DNA of 64,000 nucleotides from Apoda limacodes. Lineage: Eukaryota > Arthropoda > Insecta > Lepidoptera > Limacodidae. Made by a program: the position numbers and the translations under genes. The notes beneath the pieces are model-generated. The model had not been told where the DNA came from, searched no databases, and saw only the letters and a program-made list of their open reading frames with translations. Shown here piece after piece: positions 23,150-33,962 of this stretch. The DNA lies in the NCBI GenBank assembly GCA_946406115.1, contig OX291551.1:7874001-7938000 (forward strand). The letters are read 5' to 3'. Within the stretch, counting starts at the first letter, position 1. Each line of letters opens with the position of its first letter.

Positions 23150-23895
23150 AAAAGTAAATATAGACTTGGAGTCCTTGACAACTTTTGGAAGTTTATAGTA
23201 CAGCTGGGCGCATTCATATTTAATACTACTTTTTCCATAATTCGTCCGCGGAGAGTGCAGAATAATATCATTGGCGCGTCTGAGTGAACGTTTTTGACAA
23301 TCTAACCTTTTGCTGAAAGTAATTTTACGAATTAAAATACATTAATAATAAATTTTGTATTTGTCTAATGCTCATTATTTTAGTATCAGCATAGACTTGT
23401 TTACTTGGTGTTAGAAAATCTAAATGAAACAATGTTTTGACAAGCTTAGTTTGAGTAATTTGTAAACATTTTGGGTTGGATTTTCTGCATTACCCCATAT
23501 TTCTATCAAGTAGTCTATATGTGGCTTTACAAGGGTATTATAGATGGTAAATCGTTCTCGGACTGGTAGATAATACCCTTTAAAGCTCTCGTTAATGAAG
23601 AAAGTTTCGATTTAATTTTTTTAACGTGCGGCTTCCAACTCAAATATTTGTCCAATATTAATCCCATATATTTTTTTTCGTCTACCTTCCGTATCGGTTT
23701 GTTGTTTACGGTTATTGGATTATAATTATAAATTTTATTATTTTTTGCCGCAAAAATTATGTGATTTAATTTTGGAAATGTTTAAAGTAAAGTAAAGGTT
23801 TGACTGAAACCACTCATAACTCGGAAAATCTTGGTTAGTCTCTGCTGTTAACAGAGTGGCCTCGATTTTAGATACAAGTTTTCCTCTACAATGGA
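23150..23895 (-). mobile_element. LINE RT C-terminal fragment (minus strand)
   Basis: The minus strand reads, from about 23880, KIEATLLTAE, then WFQSN and LNISKIKSHNF, then KKYMGLILDKYLSWKPHVKK (about 23690-23625), YYLPVRERFTIYNTLVKPHI (about 23575-23515), DYLIEIWGNAENPTQNVYKL and a decaying C-terminus with LPKVVKDS-like sequence near 23170. This is the thumb/C-terminal region of an L2/CR1-like LINE, broken by indels. No long frame is open, which hides it from ORF calls. Confidence 0.82.
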
Positions 23896-24329
23896 ACGTG
23901 GGATGTCAAAACTAAAAGGCTACCTTAATTCCATTTGCGATTAATTTAAATTGACAATCAATGTAGAAAGATGTAGTAATTATCGAACTAAGAACCAGGA
24001 AGAGCAGAAAACTGACTCCCAGCTCGAACCAGGTTGGTGTAGATGCGGTGAACGTAAAATCCGATTATTTCAACGTCGCGTCGCAGCTATCTACATCATC
24101 AACCGGACCGCTTTCAAAAGATTCGAATGTAATTTCGGTGGACGTGGACAATCCAGATAAATCAGAAAATATAAGTTGTTCATCAATAGTAGAGGCAACA
24201 TAAGATATTCTATTTCGACGGACGCGGTTCCCTTTATAATCCTTGATAATAATAGAATAAAAGAAAATAAACTAGTGGTAGTGGCTCGACCATTAAAAGA
24301 TACAGGTCAAACTGGTTCTCATGTTGTCA
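23896..24329. other. No recognised gene
   Basis: Two short frames (23951-24160, 24176-24358) have no recognisable domain. The second ends in the repeat terminus described next. Confidence 0.4.
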
Positions 24330-24362
24330 TTCTCATCTCCTTTTTTGAAATCGGTTAAAAAT
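24330..24362 (+). repeat. Terminus of the TTGAAGTCGGTTAAAA-type repeat
   Basis: CTCCTTTTTTGAAATCGGTT followed by A-rich sequence is a variant of the terminus seen at 18302-18335. Only the end is preserved, or the rest (perhaps from 23900) is too diverged to recognise. Confidence 0.5.
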
Positions 24363-24699
24363 TAAAACGAATTTATTATTGCAAAATATTATCAATCTAT
24401 TTTGATGTTATTGATAACACAAAAAAATAAAAATAACGTGGAAGCAGGATTTAATTTCGCTAGGTTTAGGGTATCGCTATATCGATATAGGGTAAGAAGT
24501 CATACACCAGTAACTGTGAACTTGTATGAATAAAAAAAAAACTAACACACTACATACTCACACATCTCTGATATTTGAGCTGAAGAGCATGGTGAAGAAT
24601 AAGAATCCAATCAAATTAATACAATGACTAATCGACTGCCTGGCTAATCGAATAAGATAGTAGCAGTTGATCGAGTTGTCAACGCAAAAGTTGCCGTGA

Positions 24700-24973
24700 C
24701 AACTCAAACGGAGTGGGGAGAACGACCGATTATCGCTCGGCAGCAAGTAGCAAGTCGAGTACAACTCGAATCCGTATCTCGTTCTTTCTCATATAACCAG
24801 TATTCAATGTTACGTGCATCGCATTACACGTGTAACACAAATAGCGCGTTAATGCATCTCTTTGTTTACTCATAACGCGATTCTTTATGTGTAATAAACG
24901 CGCGATGGAAACTCTAAATAAATTTGTGTTTACTTTGTTTTAACTAGTGTTGTGACAGTGTTAGATTACAAAA
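24700..24973 (+). promoter_or_regulatory. Putative promoter and 5' leader of the ABCG gene
   Basis: This is the only stretch upstream of exon 1 free of recognisable repeats, and it ends at ATG 24974 in context AAAATGA. No TATA box is clear. A short upstream frame, ATG 24905 to TAA 24943 (12 codons), would lie in the leader if transcription starts before it. An inverted GAGTTGTCA / TGACAACTC motif lies at 24675-24706. The transcription start cannot be set from sequence, and a 5' non-coding exon farther upstream is possible. Confidence 0.4.
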
Positions 24974-25094
24974 ATGAGTTGCGACAACCAATCGGAACTT
25001 CTTGAGACCACTTCGACAGCATCTACGGAAGATTCTTTGAATATTTCTTTCGAAGACTTGAACTATGTTGTACGGAGCGGGATACTTGCAAGAG
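24974..25094 (+). CDS. ABCG-family ABC transporter, coding exon 1 (N-terminus)
   Basis: Encodes the first 40 residues plus one base of a half-size ABC transporter of subfamily G. It begins MSCDNQSELLETTSTAST, an acidic/serine-threonine-rich lead, then NISFEDLNYVVRSGILAR. The ISFEDLNYVV stretch is the strand that opens the ABCG nucleotide-binding domain (compare the FxDLSYxV motif of ABCG1/ABCG4). The exon ends GCAAGAG and is followed by donor GTGAGC at 25095, phase 1. It joins in frame to 49243 (completing the G of ILARG-RKRIL). ABCG half transporters pair as dimers and export lipids, pigments precursors or other small molecules; the substrate cannot be told from this fragment. The frame runs on 62 bases into the intron before a stop, as expected by chance. 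Confidence 0.85.
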
Positions 25095-25544
25095 GTGAGC
25101 GAACTTCTAGGTATACCTATATACAGATATTTAGTTTTGTATTAGGCGATGCTTGATCTGTATAATGTGTGTCTAATGAGCAGATAAACTAAACAGCTGT
25201 ACACATAAACTGATAAAACAAAACTAAATTGTGATACGCTTGTTCTAATTAATTACGCAATGCAATATAAAATACATTCGTGAATGCTCACTGAGTTCAT
25301 GCTCCTTGAAACGTATTGTAACTTAACCACTATTTAAGTATTGAACTTGAAATGAGTATAATTATATTTTTGCGTTCCATTACTAATTTAAAAATAAAAC
25401 GGTATTAAACACGTTTATTGTTTTTCTTTTAATTACATTACACTCAAATTGCAATCCATTTGGGCTGTCCGCTGTACTTGCAACAATTGTTATAGGTGTT
25501 AGAGAAACATTTGAAACGTTTCAATGGGAAATGATAGGTACTAG

Positions 25545-25930
25545 TTTTTCAAAAGTAAGAAGACACGGATGTAAATTAATAGTTTTGAATACACCAGTTT
25601 ACTTACCACATCAAAATTCATTGTTTGTAGGATGTTAGTTTCTTTGTTAAGTTTAGTTGACTAACAACTATATTCATTGTTTTTATCGTTCAGTTGTGTG
25701 ATAGTGGGTATATGTGTTGCTGCGTTTAATAGGGTGAAGGTGCGTGTGTGTGTGTGTATGTGTGACTAAGTTGTCAGCTGATATTTATTTACATTGTAAC
25801 AATTGAGTGATCTACATTTTTTAAACGCGTTCCGTCCGTCCGTAGATATAATTTCTGCATCCTTTCGTAAGTTCTGACGAAATTTTTCGGGAAAGTGTTT
25901 TTTGTAAACTGTCGTATAGTATAGAGACCT
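25545..25930. repeat. First unit of a ~385-bp diverged tandem duplication
   Basis: CAAAAGTAAGAAGACACGGA (25550) recurs as CAAAAGTAAGAAGACATGGA near 25932. Downstream, ATTCATTGTTTTTATC and then TATGTGTTGCTGCGTTTAA (about 25710-25730) correspond to ATTCATTGTATTTTTTTTAA (26049-26066) and TATGTGTTGCTGTGTTTAA (about 27914-27932). The second unit is split by the piggyBac-type element. Unit 1 contains a short (GT)n run at 25745-25765. Non-coding. Confidence 0.7.
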
Positions 25931-26574
25931 CAAAAGTAAGAAGACATGGATGTACACTATAAGTTTTGAAAAGGTACACAGGTTTACATAGGATGTGGCA
26001 TTGTTTGTTTAGTACTTAGGCAGGTTGTTAAGTTTTCGACTGTCACATTCATTGTATTTTTTTTAACACTAGAAGGGCCAATGCCGTCAAATTGACGGTT
26101 ATGCGTAATCAATCACAAATATTTTTTAATCAATGTTATCAAATGCTCTGTAGTATTTCACGACTTTTCTTAAAACATCTTTTTGGTCCTGAATCTGTAA
26201 AAATAATTTCGAAAAAGGTTTTTATTTTGAAGAAATAATAACAATACGTTTTTTTTTCTGTACTGGCAATGCAGTTGGCTGTTGCAGCCATTACTGCTTC
26301 ACCGGGCTTTTTGGGGCGAGACACTGAAGGAGCCTCAGCCCATATAGCGCCCAACGCTCAAGGGCTCAAGCCTCGGCTTGGGTTGTCTCGGGGGCGTCCC
26401 TTCGACCGGCGTGATAATAATATAGAACGTAGTTAGGTAGCCGCCAGCCGTCTAAATGGCGGTATGTTAAGTGGCTTCCAACTACCCGTATACAATAACC
26501 CATTATAATTTTATGTGCGTTCGTTTCTGTTTCAATGTTCAATGTTTTTTAAAGAAATAGCCCCCAAAATAATA

Positions 26575-26690
26575 ATTAGTGCAGGTAACAAGAGGGCTGG
26601 CTCTTTCCTTGCTCAGAGAATCAGTATCTCAATTCAGCGAGGAAATGCTGCCAGCGTTCTTGCCACCTTACCACGCGGCGTAAATTATTT
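26575..26690 (+). repeat. LINE-like coding tail fragment inside the piggyBac remnant
   Basis: Reads GSFLAQRISISIQRGNAASV followed by LATLP. I associate the QR(I/L)S-IQRGNAASVL pattern with the C-terminal tail of proteins in common lepidopteran retroelements, from memory only. The adjoining 26290-26470 is GC-richer than its surroundings (for example GCTCAAGCCTCGGCTTGGG) and may belong to the same insert. Ends are uncertain. Confidence 0.4.
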
Positions 26691-26808
26691 AATTAATATA
26701 TTTTTATTTTTAGATAGGTTTTTTTTTTTGTTTTAGGTTAATTTAGTTATATATTAATTTTAACTGAATTTAAATATAATAATAAATAAAAATAATGATA
26801 TGTTCTAA

Positions 26809-27234
26809 TTGAACATATATAAGACAAGTTTTGAACAAAATGCTATGTTGAGAGTAAATATAGGTACATATATGTGCAATGATTTTCCATATCTATGGAA
26901 AAATGGTGAACGATCAAATAATGTTGCCTTGCCTGATCATGAAGCACTGACATTTCAAGAGCCATATTTGAAAACAGGACGTAATTTTACAACTGAAATT
27001 TTTGTCACATCTCTGAAGCTAGCAGAAATACTAAGAGCTGATAACACCAATATTGGGTCTATGCGACGGCCGAGGAGAGAAATACCTGCGATTTGTAAAA
27101 CTCTTCGCACAACCAGGTTTGAATCTTTCATTTTGAAAACTGGTTCAAACACAACTCTATCTAACTGTTTACTAAGAAAAACCTGGAATAATGTAATGGT
27201 TTTGAGCACAATCCACCACACAACTTTGAGATAA
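26809..27234 (+). pseudogene. piggyBac-type transposase relic
   Basis: A 141-codon frame. Its middle, EPYLKTGRNFTTEIFVTSLK followed by LAEIL, aligns with the piggyBac transposase segment around the second catalytic aspartate (family pattern: hNiftDNYFTSvsLAekL). Here the expected DNY is replaced by TEI, so the catalytic residue is lost. MRRPRREIP and VMVLSTIHHTT also match the family order. The N-terminal half and the C-terminal cysteine-rich domain are missing. Transposition function is clearly dead. Confidence 0.88.
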
Positions 27235-27900
27235 TGGAGACAATTTTGAGATAATGGAACTGACCAAAAAAAACTCCCGTAAACGATTGAATTTTACAAT
27301 AAAACGAAAGATGGGAAAGATATACCTAGTCAAATGGCACGCAAAGTACACTATCAGGATCACGAAAATGGCCGATGCATATATTTTACAATATACTCGA
27401 TTTAGCTTGTATTTATAAATTCATGGATTATAGGTATACAGAAAAGTAACAGGACGAAACATTTCCTGCCATAACTTCATTCTGCAGCCAACTTCGTGCT
27501 GGGCATTCAAGTAAGAAATAGGTACATAGGTACCTATGTTCCGGTTGTAACACGAGGCTTGTGCAATGTCTTCGTTGCCGAAAAATCTACTACAAGTAAG
27601 TATTACAAAATAAAAAGCGACAGTGTCAAATTAACAAAAACTGCAAGAAAAATCGTACTTGTATTTCTGTACCTGCTTGTGGAAAATGTATCAAACATCA
27701 ACAAAAAATAAATAATATATAAAATTTGTAACAAATGCCACAATGAATAGAATATGTTTTAATGGATAGTATATTTTGTAATTATTATGTTTACTAAACA
27801 TTAGTTCCATATTTTTGTAGTATTCTATACCTGCCGTTATTTTGACAGTTGCGGCCCTTGTAGGTATAGGTACCACAACAAGCGACACTCCTAGTATTAA

Positions 27901-28000
27901 CTGTGTGTATATCTATGTGTTGCTGTGTTTAAAAAGGTGAGTGTGACTCTGCCTGTGTATGTATGACTGAGTGTTAGTTGTTATTTTTTTAAATTTAGTA
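27901..28000. repeat. Remainder of the second tandem unit
   Basis: Starts directly after the right TTAA and matches 25692-25790 (TATGTGTTGCTG, GTGTGTATGT, TGACT, TTAGTTGTTATTT). It completes the unit begun at 25931-26066. Confidence 0.7.
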
Positions 28001-29934
28001 AGTAAGTGTTCTTTACAAAATTGCAAAGGCGCAGCAAGCAGAATAATTATAGTATACTTGACAGGGAAGGGGGCGAGCGCTCCCAACTAGCCAATGTCTT
28101 GAAATAGGGTTAGCTAGTCGGGCGTTGTCCTGCCACGTATAGGTTTGGTCGCGGCGCCATGAATGTCTTGACGTTGTCAGATTTTTCTTAAAACATCAAG
28201 GGCTATGGCCAACTGTATGTCAAACTCGCGTCCCATTCAATTTTAGGATAACTTATAGTATACCTATAATAGCCCTTTGAGTAAAAAAGGCTTAAATAGT
28301 TCAACTAGAGCACTGTTTAGTTTTCATAAATTTATTTTGTATACGTACTCAAATGAGATTGTAATATTTAAAAATTTCGCACTAGAAATTCAGTACTGCA
28401 ATGGCTGTATTGGTGCAATGAGTTTTTTTTGTGAGCTTTGCGGCCCGCTCATGCACCGATCTTTAGCCATTTGGCCCAATAATGACTTGAATGAATTTAC
28501 ATGCGAGGTTCAGAATATGTCAAAAGTGTAAGGGATACCTATTTAATATTAAGATTTAAGAGCCATTACATAAGATACCATTTAAATGTAAAGTGATGTA
28601 TAAATATACCAAAATATATAAATCTAGGCATTTCTTTGCCTAAAAAAAAATGAAAATTTTATTTTAAGTATAGTACAAAAAATAAATGCCTGCGATACTT
28701 TCGATTTGCTGATCCTATTTTGGCAAGTTTTTGTAATTGTAATTTATCTTTAATACCAAGAGTTCTATTGATTTTTTCTTTATAAATCAGATTTGCTTAT
28801 TACCCATACTATCTTTAGTTTCAATTTAAGTGCACTTTTTGACATAAAAAAAAAAACTATATGTTATTGTTACTAATTTGGCTAATCTGAGAAAAAAAAT
28901 TAACCCTCTCCATCTCTCCCATTTTGGTCTTTAATTCAATTTCTCTTGGTAATTAAGAGTCATTCACTTAATTCTTTCTTCATAAAAAAGAAATTTATAC
29001 GACAAACCAGATTAGGTTATTATATAGTTCTAAATAGCTGAGTTTAATATCAAAAAAAAATATGAGAAAATATCCAACAAGTGAGCGGTCAGTTTGCGTC
29101 AAGTGCTTAACGCCTATCGGACAAAAAGACGTATGTCAATGACACGATATTTCTAGTGTATGCCATAGAACAAGGCTACCCAACCTTTTTAAAATATCAA
29201 ATCAAAAGTATGTTACCCAGTTAGAGACGTGAGGTATTTATTTTTTAAATAATTAAGATTTGAAAAACTCTTTACACAAACATTACAAGTTAAGTGCAGT
29301 TATTTGCAGGATTTTTTACTTTACTTAAGTTAAGTAGGTATACTTAAGATGATACACTTTGCGGCGCCTCGCAGCAGGCTTCGTACAAACGAAATTCTTA
29401 CTTATTTTTGCAAGCTTAGTGTCAATAACTGTACAACACCATCTATTGATATTATTTAGATTTATCTTTTAAAGGATTAAATTCTTGATTTTAAAGAAGT
29501 CCATCTTTTTTACTGAAATAAATCTAAATCTCAAAATAAGCATATTTATCTTAAAATTAAAAAAAATCTAAGAATAAAATAGTATCAGAAACAGACAGGT
29601 GGTAATTTTACAGCAAAAATATATTTTTAATCTGAGAAGTATATTTTTGGAATAACTAAATATTTTGAGAAAGTACCCCGTTTTGTAAAGAGAAATCCTT
29701 TTTATCCGTGTAGTCAGCTGTTTTTAAACTTAACCGGCCCGTCAAAAGTTCAGCAAACCACTAGCTGGTTAACTTTAAAAATTTGTGACAGTAGAAATTT
29801 CCATACAATCTCCCATTTTTGGCGACTGGTTAATGTCAAAGTTAGTTGGCCAAAGGCAGAAAGGCCAGGGAATCACGTAGTTAAATTGACATCGACACCC
29901 AAAGAAGCAAGAGCTTGCTATAACAAACTCCATA
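28001..29934. other. No recognised gene
   Basis: A short inverted CAACTAGCCAA / TTAGCTAGTCGGG pair at about 28083-28123 may be a small foldback. An 84-codon frame at 28277-28531 has no recognisable domain. The rest is A/T-rich intron sequence. Confidence 0.5.
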
Positions 29935-30028
29935 AGTATATTTAGTAGGTATACATTAAGGAGATGACGTAAGAATTCCACGCCGACAACCAAGTTTGGG
30001 GTGGAGCCGCTGGCATAAGCTAGTATGT
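29935..30028 (+). repeat. RTE-type 3' tail
   Basis: GACGTAAGAATTCCACGCCG ... GTGGAGCCGCTGGCATAAGCTAG is the same tail as 54372-54433. I recognise the CCGCxGGCAAAAGCTAG ending as a common insect LINE/SINE 3' end. Non-coding. Confidence 0.6.
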
Positions 30029-30440
30029 CATAAAAAATGTTTTTTTATAGTGCAGTGAGTTATTGAACAATTTTGATTTATTGTAATTAGTGCTAAAAAT
30101 ATTGGAAGGTTTAAACACTGGTGCAAATTTTTTAGGCGTACCTATACTTATGTACCATATGATTGCCAGTAATTCAGTAAAACCTCTGAAATATGTTGTA
30201 AGCTAGTGCACTATGTATAATTTGTAGCTAAAAAAATAAATAAATTATATTACTATAAGATGGTAAAAACGTTGGTCTATACAAAAAGGAAGTTTCAAGA
30301 CGCATTAAATCACTTACGGACGAGGGTTGTTTGTATTTTAGTTCAATACAAAATTTATTTCTCTTCGTAGACTCCTAGCATGTCAATTTCATTTAGTCTA
30401 TCTTTTTTCTAAACCCATAATACCCTTTGAAAAAAAAAAA
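30029..30440. other. No recognised gene
   Basis: A/T-rich intron sequence without motif or repeat that I can support. Confidence 0.5.
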
Positions 30441-30469
30441 TCTTTGCCTTGACTCTCCAAAGGGCCTCT

Positions 30470-30740
30470 CCATCAGTCATCACGCTAGCCGTCGTCAACA
30501 TTTTTGCAAGTCGAATCCCGTTTCTTGAATGGCAGCCGTCGCGACGGCGGCTTTGTGAGCCGGTGCGTTGTCTTGATGAAACATCATTCGAGCTCGCAGT
30601 TTGCCTCGTCTTTTTTCCTTGCTGGCCTCCCGCAATCTTCTTATTAGGTCTGCGTAGTAAGAGCCCGTAACCAAGTATTCTACTATAATACTTCCTTCAG
30701 CGTCCAAAAAACGGACGCCATAACCTTTCCTGCCGAACTT
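30470..30740 (-). pseudogene. mariner transposase fragment
   Basis: The minus strand reads DAEGSIIVEYLVTGSYYADL (from 30707), RRLREASKEKRRGKLRARMM, then FHQDNAPAHKAAVATAAIQE. HQDNAPAH is the second-aspartate motif of mariner transposases, and the preceding DxxGIIxxxYL...YYxxLLxxLR order is diagnostic. A few residues usually present between VTG and YYADL are missing. After TGFDLQKC a stop occurs where the PYSPDLAPSDF motif would follow. The N-terminal DNA-binding half is absent. Confidence 0.92.
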
Positions 30741-31547
30741 GACACCTTGAAGTTTTTAGACGTCGGGATAAAACTGAATAATTGAAATCATAAAAATTTC
30801 AAAAGCCGGCCGCAATCCTAACCAGTCAGGACAAATTGTGACGTATTGGTAGGCTGGGAGAACATTGGGAGAAGTATTCAAATACATATGTACAGACATA
30901 TATAAATCTACATATACATTAGGCAAATAAATACACATAAAATATAATATAGTTTATACATTAAAACTATGGTTGGACCTTGGACGTACGACGAAAAATA
31001 ATGTATAATACTCGTATCTCAGCCAACCTAGTAATTTTATGCTATCGATCCGCTACGGGCCCCACCTTAAAGCTTAGGTGTATTTTGTGGAAATTTATAC
31101 TTATGTACTAAATCTATCGAAATACATATCTATGTACTAAATATCGATAAAATAAATAAAATATACTATATATATGACTATAAAACATTAATTTGTATTA
31201 GAAACTTCCTACGCTGCTTTTTGTTGGTTGCCATTTTTAAACGACTATTCGAGACTTTTTGATAAAATCTTTATATATCTTTATATACGCTTGCGCGCAA
31301 AAGGTTTTTTTTAGTAATTCTACAAAAAACATAATGAAACCCGCATTTACTACTTTATAGATTAGTGATCTACTACTACTTTATAGAGAGTTTATAACAC
31401 TTTAGTTTAATTTTTAATACTATTGCATTAAAGATTATGTTTTGTTTAAAGTTATTTAATATATAATTTATTGTAGTGTGTTTAATTATTAAATACAACA
31501 AGAATAAATAAGTTTAAAACAAAAATAAAAAAAAATTAAGTTTAATT
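30741..31547. other. No recognised gene
   Basis: A/T-rich. TTCAAAAGCCGGCCG near 30797 may be a repeat edge. No coding evidence. Confidence 0.45.
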
Positions 31548-32390
31548 TTTAGGGTTCCGTGCCTCCAAAGGAAAAAAGAAACCCTTATAGGATCACTTTG
31601 TTGTCCGTCTATTTGTCTGTCTGTCAAGTCCCTTTTTCTCAGTAACGCGTAAATGTATCACGTTGTAATTAATATTAAATACTTAAGTCTACGGTCCCTT
31701 GAAGCTGTGAAAAGTCAGTCAACTCCGTTAAGAAATAGGGCCGCATTTTTGTCGCATATTTTGGCATTCACAAGCAAATCAAATCCTTTGGGGTAACTTC
31801 CTGTTGTCCTACAATCATGAAATTTGACATGAGACAAGGCATCATAGATATAGAGAAAAATCCGAAATTTGTTAATTTGTAGTATAATTATAACACATTT
31901 AAAAAAAAGTTTGTCTATCTGATAAGACCCTTTTTATTTAAGAACAAGTTATCAAGCTGAAATAGATATCAAATACAAAGGTATACGGTCCCTTAAACCT
32001 GTAAAAAATCAATCTTCTAAGTCAACGCAATAAAAAATCACGGCCATTTTTGACGCATATTACTCACAAATAAATCAAAAAATAAATTAAAATAATGAAA
32101 TTTGACACGCAGTAAGGTCCATCACAAATATAGGAACAAGCTTGTCTGTCTGTCATCAAATTGAAATTAATATTAGATAGTAAAGTCTACGGGCAACTAA
32201 GTTGTAAAAAATCAAGATTCTAAGTCAATGTAATAAACTAAGCCCAAATACGGTCAATTTTATCGCATATTGTGACATAAGTAAATCCTAGGAGACTTGA
32301 TCTCATGAAGGAAGAGCTATCTACATATAATAAGGTTGTACGGAACCCTCGGTGCGCGAGCCGGACTCGCACTTGATCGGTTTTTGAACT
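31548..32390. repeat. Lepidopteran repeat with GGGTTCCG...CGGAACCC ends
   Basis: Left end TTTTAGGGTTCCGTGCCTC; right end GTACGGAACCCTCGGTGCGC, then GAGCCGGACTCGCACTTGAT and CGGTTTTT. I know this right end as a very abundant lepidopteran repeat (AAAACCGGCCAAGTGCGAGTC in the other orientation). The interior holds two or three diverged internal repeats built around GTCTGTCTGTC, TTAAATACTTAAGTCTACGG and GTCGCATATTTTG. Non-coding and probably non-autonomous. Small pieces of the family recur at about 35135-35175 and 36004-36050. Confidence 0.75.
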
Positions 32391-32789
32391 AAGAATTTAA
32401 AAATTGGCATGGTGCAAATTTGTAACGCACCTTAAAAAAAAGAAAGGAAAAGAAAAGAAAAATTTATTTGGAATCACGTAGTACGTACATAATTTAGGTT
32501 ATGTTAATATTATAAACATTACTTTTACTAAATCAACCACCAGTGACGTAAAATACCAAAGTTTACCCGCGAAAAATAAAATAAAGCAAGTATCTCTGAG
32601 CGCGCGATTTGTTGACTACATGCAGACATCCAAAAGGCTGTTAACCTATTTCAGAGACTTATAATGTTGTTATCATGTTATTGATACTTAATTAATCTAT
32701 TTAAATTAAATATACTTGTTCCATTCATAAGTAATTAAACACTAATATTATTGTTTTTCTTGTATCTTGGGTATATTTTCCTTGCTGTA

Positions 32790-32950
32790 GTAAGATTAAA
32801 ACTTTTGTGTTTCGCAAGGCTGGAATATTTTTTAAAACTCGTGCCTTAGAATCCCTCGCTTTGCGTAGGATTCAATTTTTTGAACCACTCGCTTCGCTCG
32901 TGGGTTTAATCTTCAGTCACGCCAAAAACCAACTTTCCAGCCTTGTATAA
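32790..32950. repeat. Short foldback repeat (CAAGGCTGGAA ends)
   Basis: CAAGGCTGGAA (32815-32825) is mirrored by TTCCAGCCTTG (32935-32945). Outer AAGATTAAA and inner TTTAATCTT also pair. The interior contains ACTCGCTTCGCTCGTGGGTT. I recognise this as a common short lepidopteran foldback repeat. No coding content. Confidence 0.65.
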
Positions 32951-33886
32951 CAAATAACTATTATATTCTTATTACGTTAGTTCAGCTACTGGTAGATACA
33001 CTGTGTTAGATAGAGTGTCGCCGGTCGCGGCGATGGGCTCACCAATTGTCACGCAGTCCAAACCCAAGGTGATAGTTTAAAAAGAGGGCATTATGATATG
33101 GGTGCAACACTTTTATTTCCAACTGGTCATCCTCTTCTGGAGATTAAAACCATACATAGCGCTACAATTGCAGCACCGGTTGGTCTATCACTTCAGTTTA
33201 CCAACTTTTGGGCTTATAGTTGGTAAATACGAGTACCCCGAGTCGGGCGTTCCAAAACTGCTTTTTGAACTCACGTTGCGTTTTGGAAATTTGACTTAAA
33301 TATAAACTTACAAGAAAACAACCGTAATGTATATAAAACTATTTCACTATAGAAAGTATATAGGTAAAGATATTAATTAAAACTACACTAGCGACCAAGA
33401 GATAATATGAGAATCACTAAGTAAAATAAGAATCGATTAATTATATAGAATTTCAATTAATATACACTTTGAACAAGACAATTCATATAGTTTTTAGTAT
33501 TCATTTTATCGATGTAATAAACAAATATGTTTTTTTTTGGAAGCGAACCAAATTTACTGCTTTGGTGATTTTAAATTACCTATATATTTATCTACCTCAA
33601 ATTCCTAGTAACAAAATTTAAATGTGTTGATATATTCCTAACATTTTCACAGTTTTGTTTTTATAGGTAGGCACAACTTCTAGTGATTTATAAAGTCCTA
33701 GTACATAAATCTTACAAACACACGAAATCTTCATAGAATTAAGAAATACAATATAAACATAAATACATACATAGAAATAACTTTTTATCGTTTATGACTT
33801 TCTGAAAGTTGAGTTTTAGGAGAAAAGATTTTATACATGCACTATCTATGGCTGTATCATTATGATTAAAAGTTTATCCTCGAGCC
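32951..33886. other. No recognised gene
   Basis: GTGTCGCCGGTCGCGGCG near 33017 is a GC-rich patch, and a 68-codon frame (33093-33299) follows it, with no motif I can name. The remainder is A/T-rich. Confidence 0.4.
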
Positions 33887-33962
33887 AGGACTTGAACCTT
33901 CAACTCTTCCATTCCGTATAAGCGCTCTGCCATTGAGCTATCGAGATACAAGTCTGGCTGAT
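33887..33962 (-). repeat. tRNA-derived SINE head (tRNA pseudogene)
   Basis: On the minus strand an A-box-like TAGCTCAATGGCAGAGCG and a B-box-like GGTTCAAGTCC are spaced as in a tRNA, with CTCGA at both acceptor ends. The D-stem pairs well (AGCTC/GAGC), but the T-stem and anticodon stem have mismatches and the acceptor needs a bulge, so a working tRNA is unlikely. It is best read as the RNA polymerase III promoter head of a SINE whose body would extend to lower coordinates; I cannot set the 3' end. Confidence 0.75.

Larger units (their letters stand above)
26067..27896 (+). mobile_element. piggyBac-type transposon remnant flanked by TTAA
   Basis: TTAA lies at both edges (26063-26066 and 27897-27900). 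Left terminus CACTAGAAGGGCC; right terminus, read inward, TACTAGGAGTGTC: a degenerate inverted pair of the CCCTAGAAAG type. Just inside the left end is a CCGTCAAATTGACGG palindrome. It carries a broken transposase (26809-27234). The surrounding tandem duplication can be rejoined exactly across the TTAA, which independently supports the boundaries. It also seems to hold a foreign insert around 26290-26690. Confidence 0.85.

Noticed and set aside
24558..24764. 68-codon minus-strand frame upstream of ABCG exon 1
   Set aside because: No recognisable domain; it overlaps the probable promoter of the gene on the other strand.
33887..33962. Functional tRNA gene
   Set aside because: T-stem and anticodon-stem mismatches and a bulged acceptor make a SINE-type pseudogene more likely.
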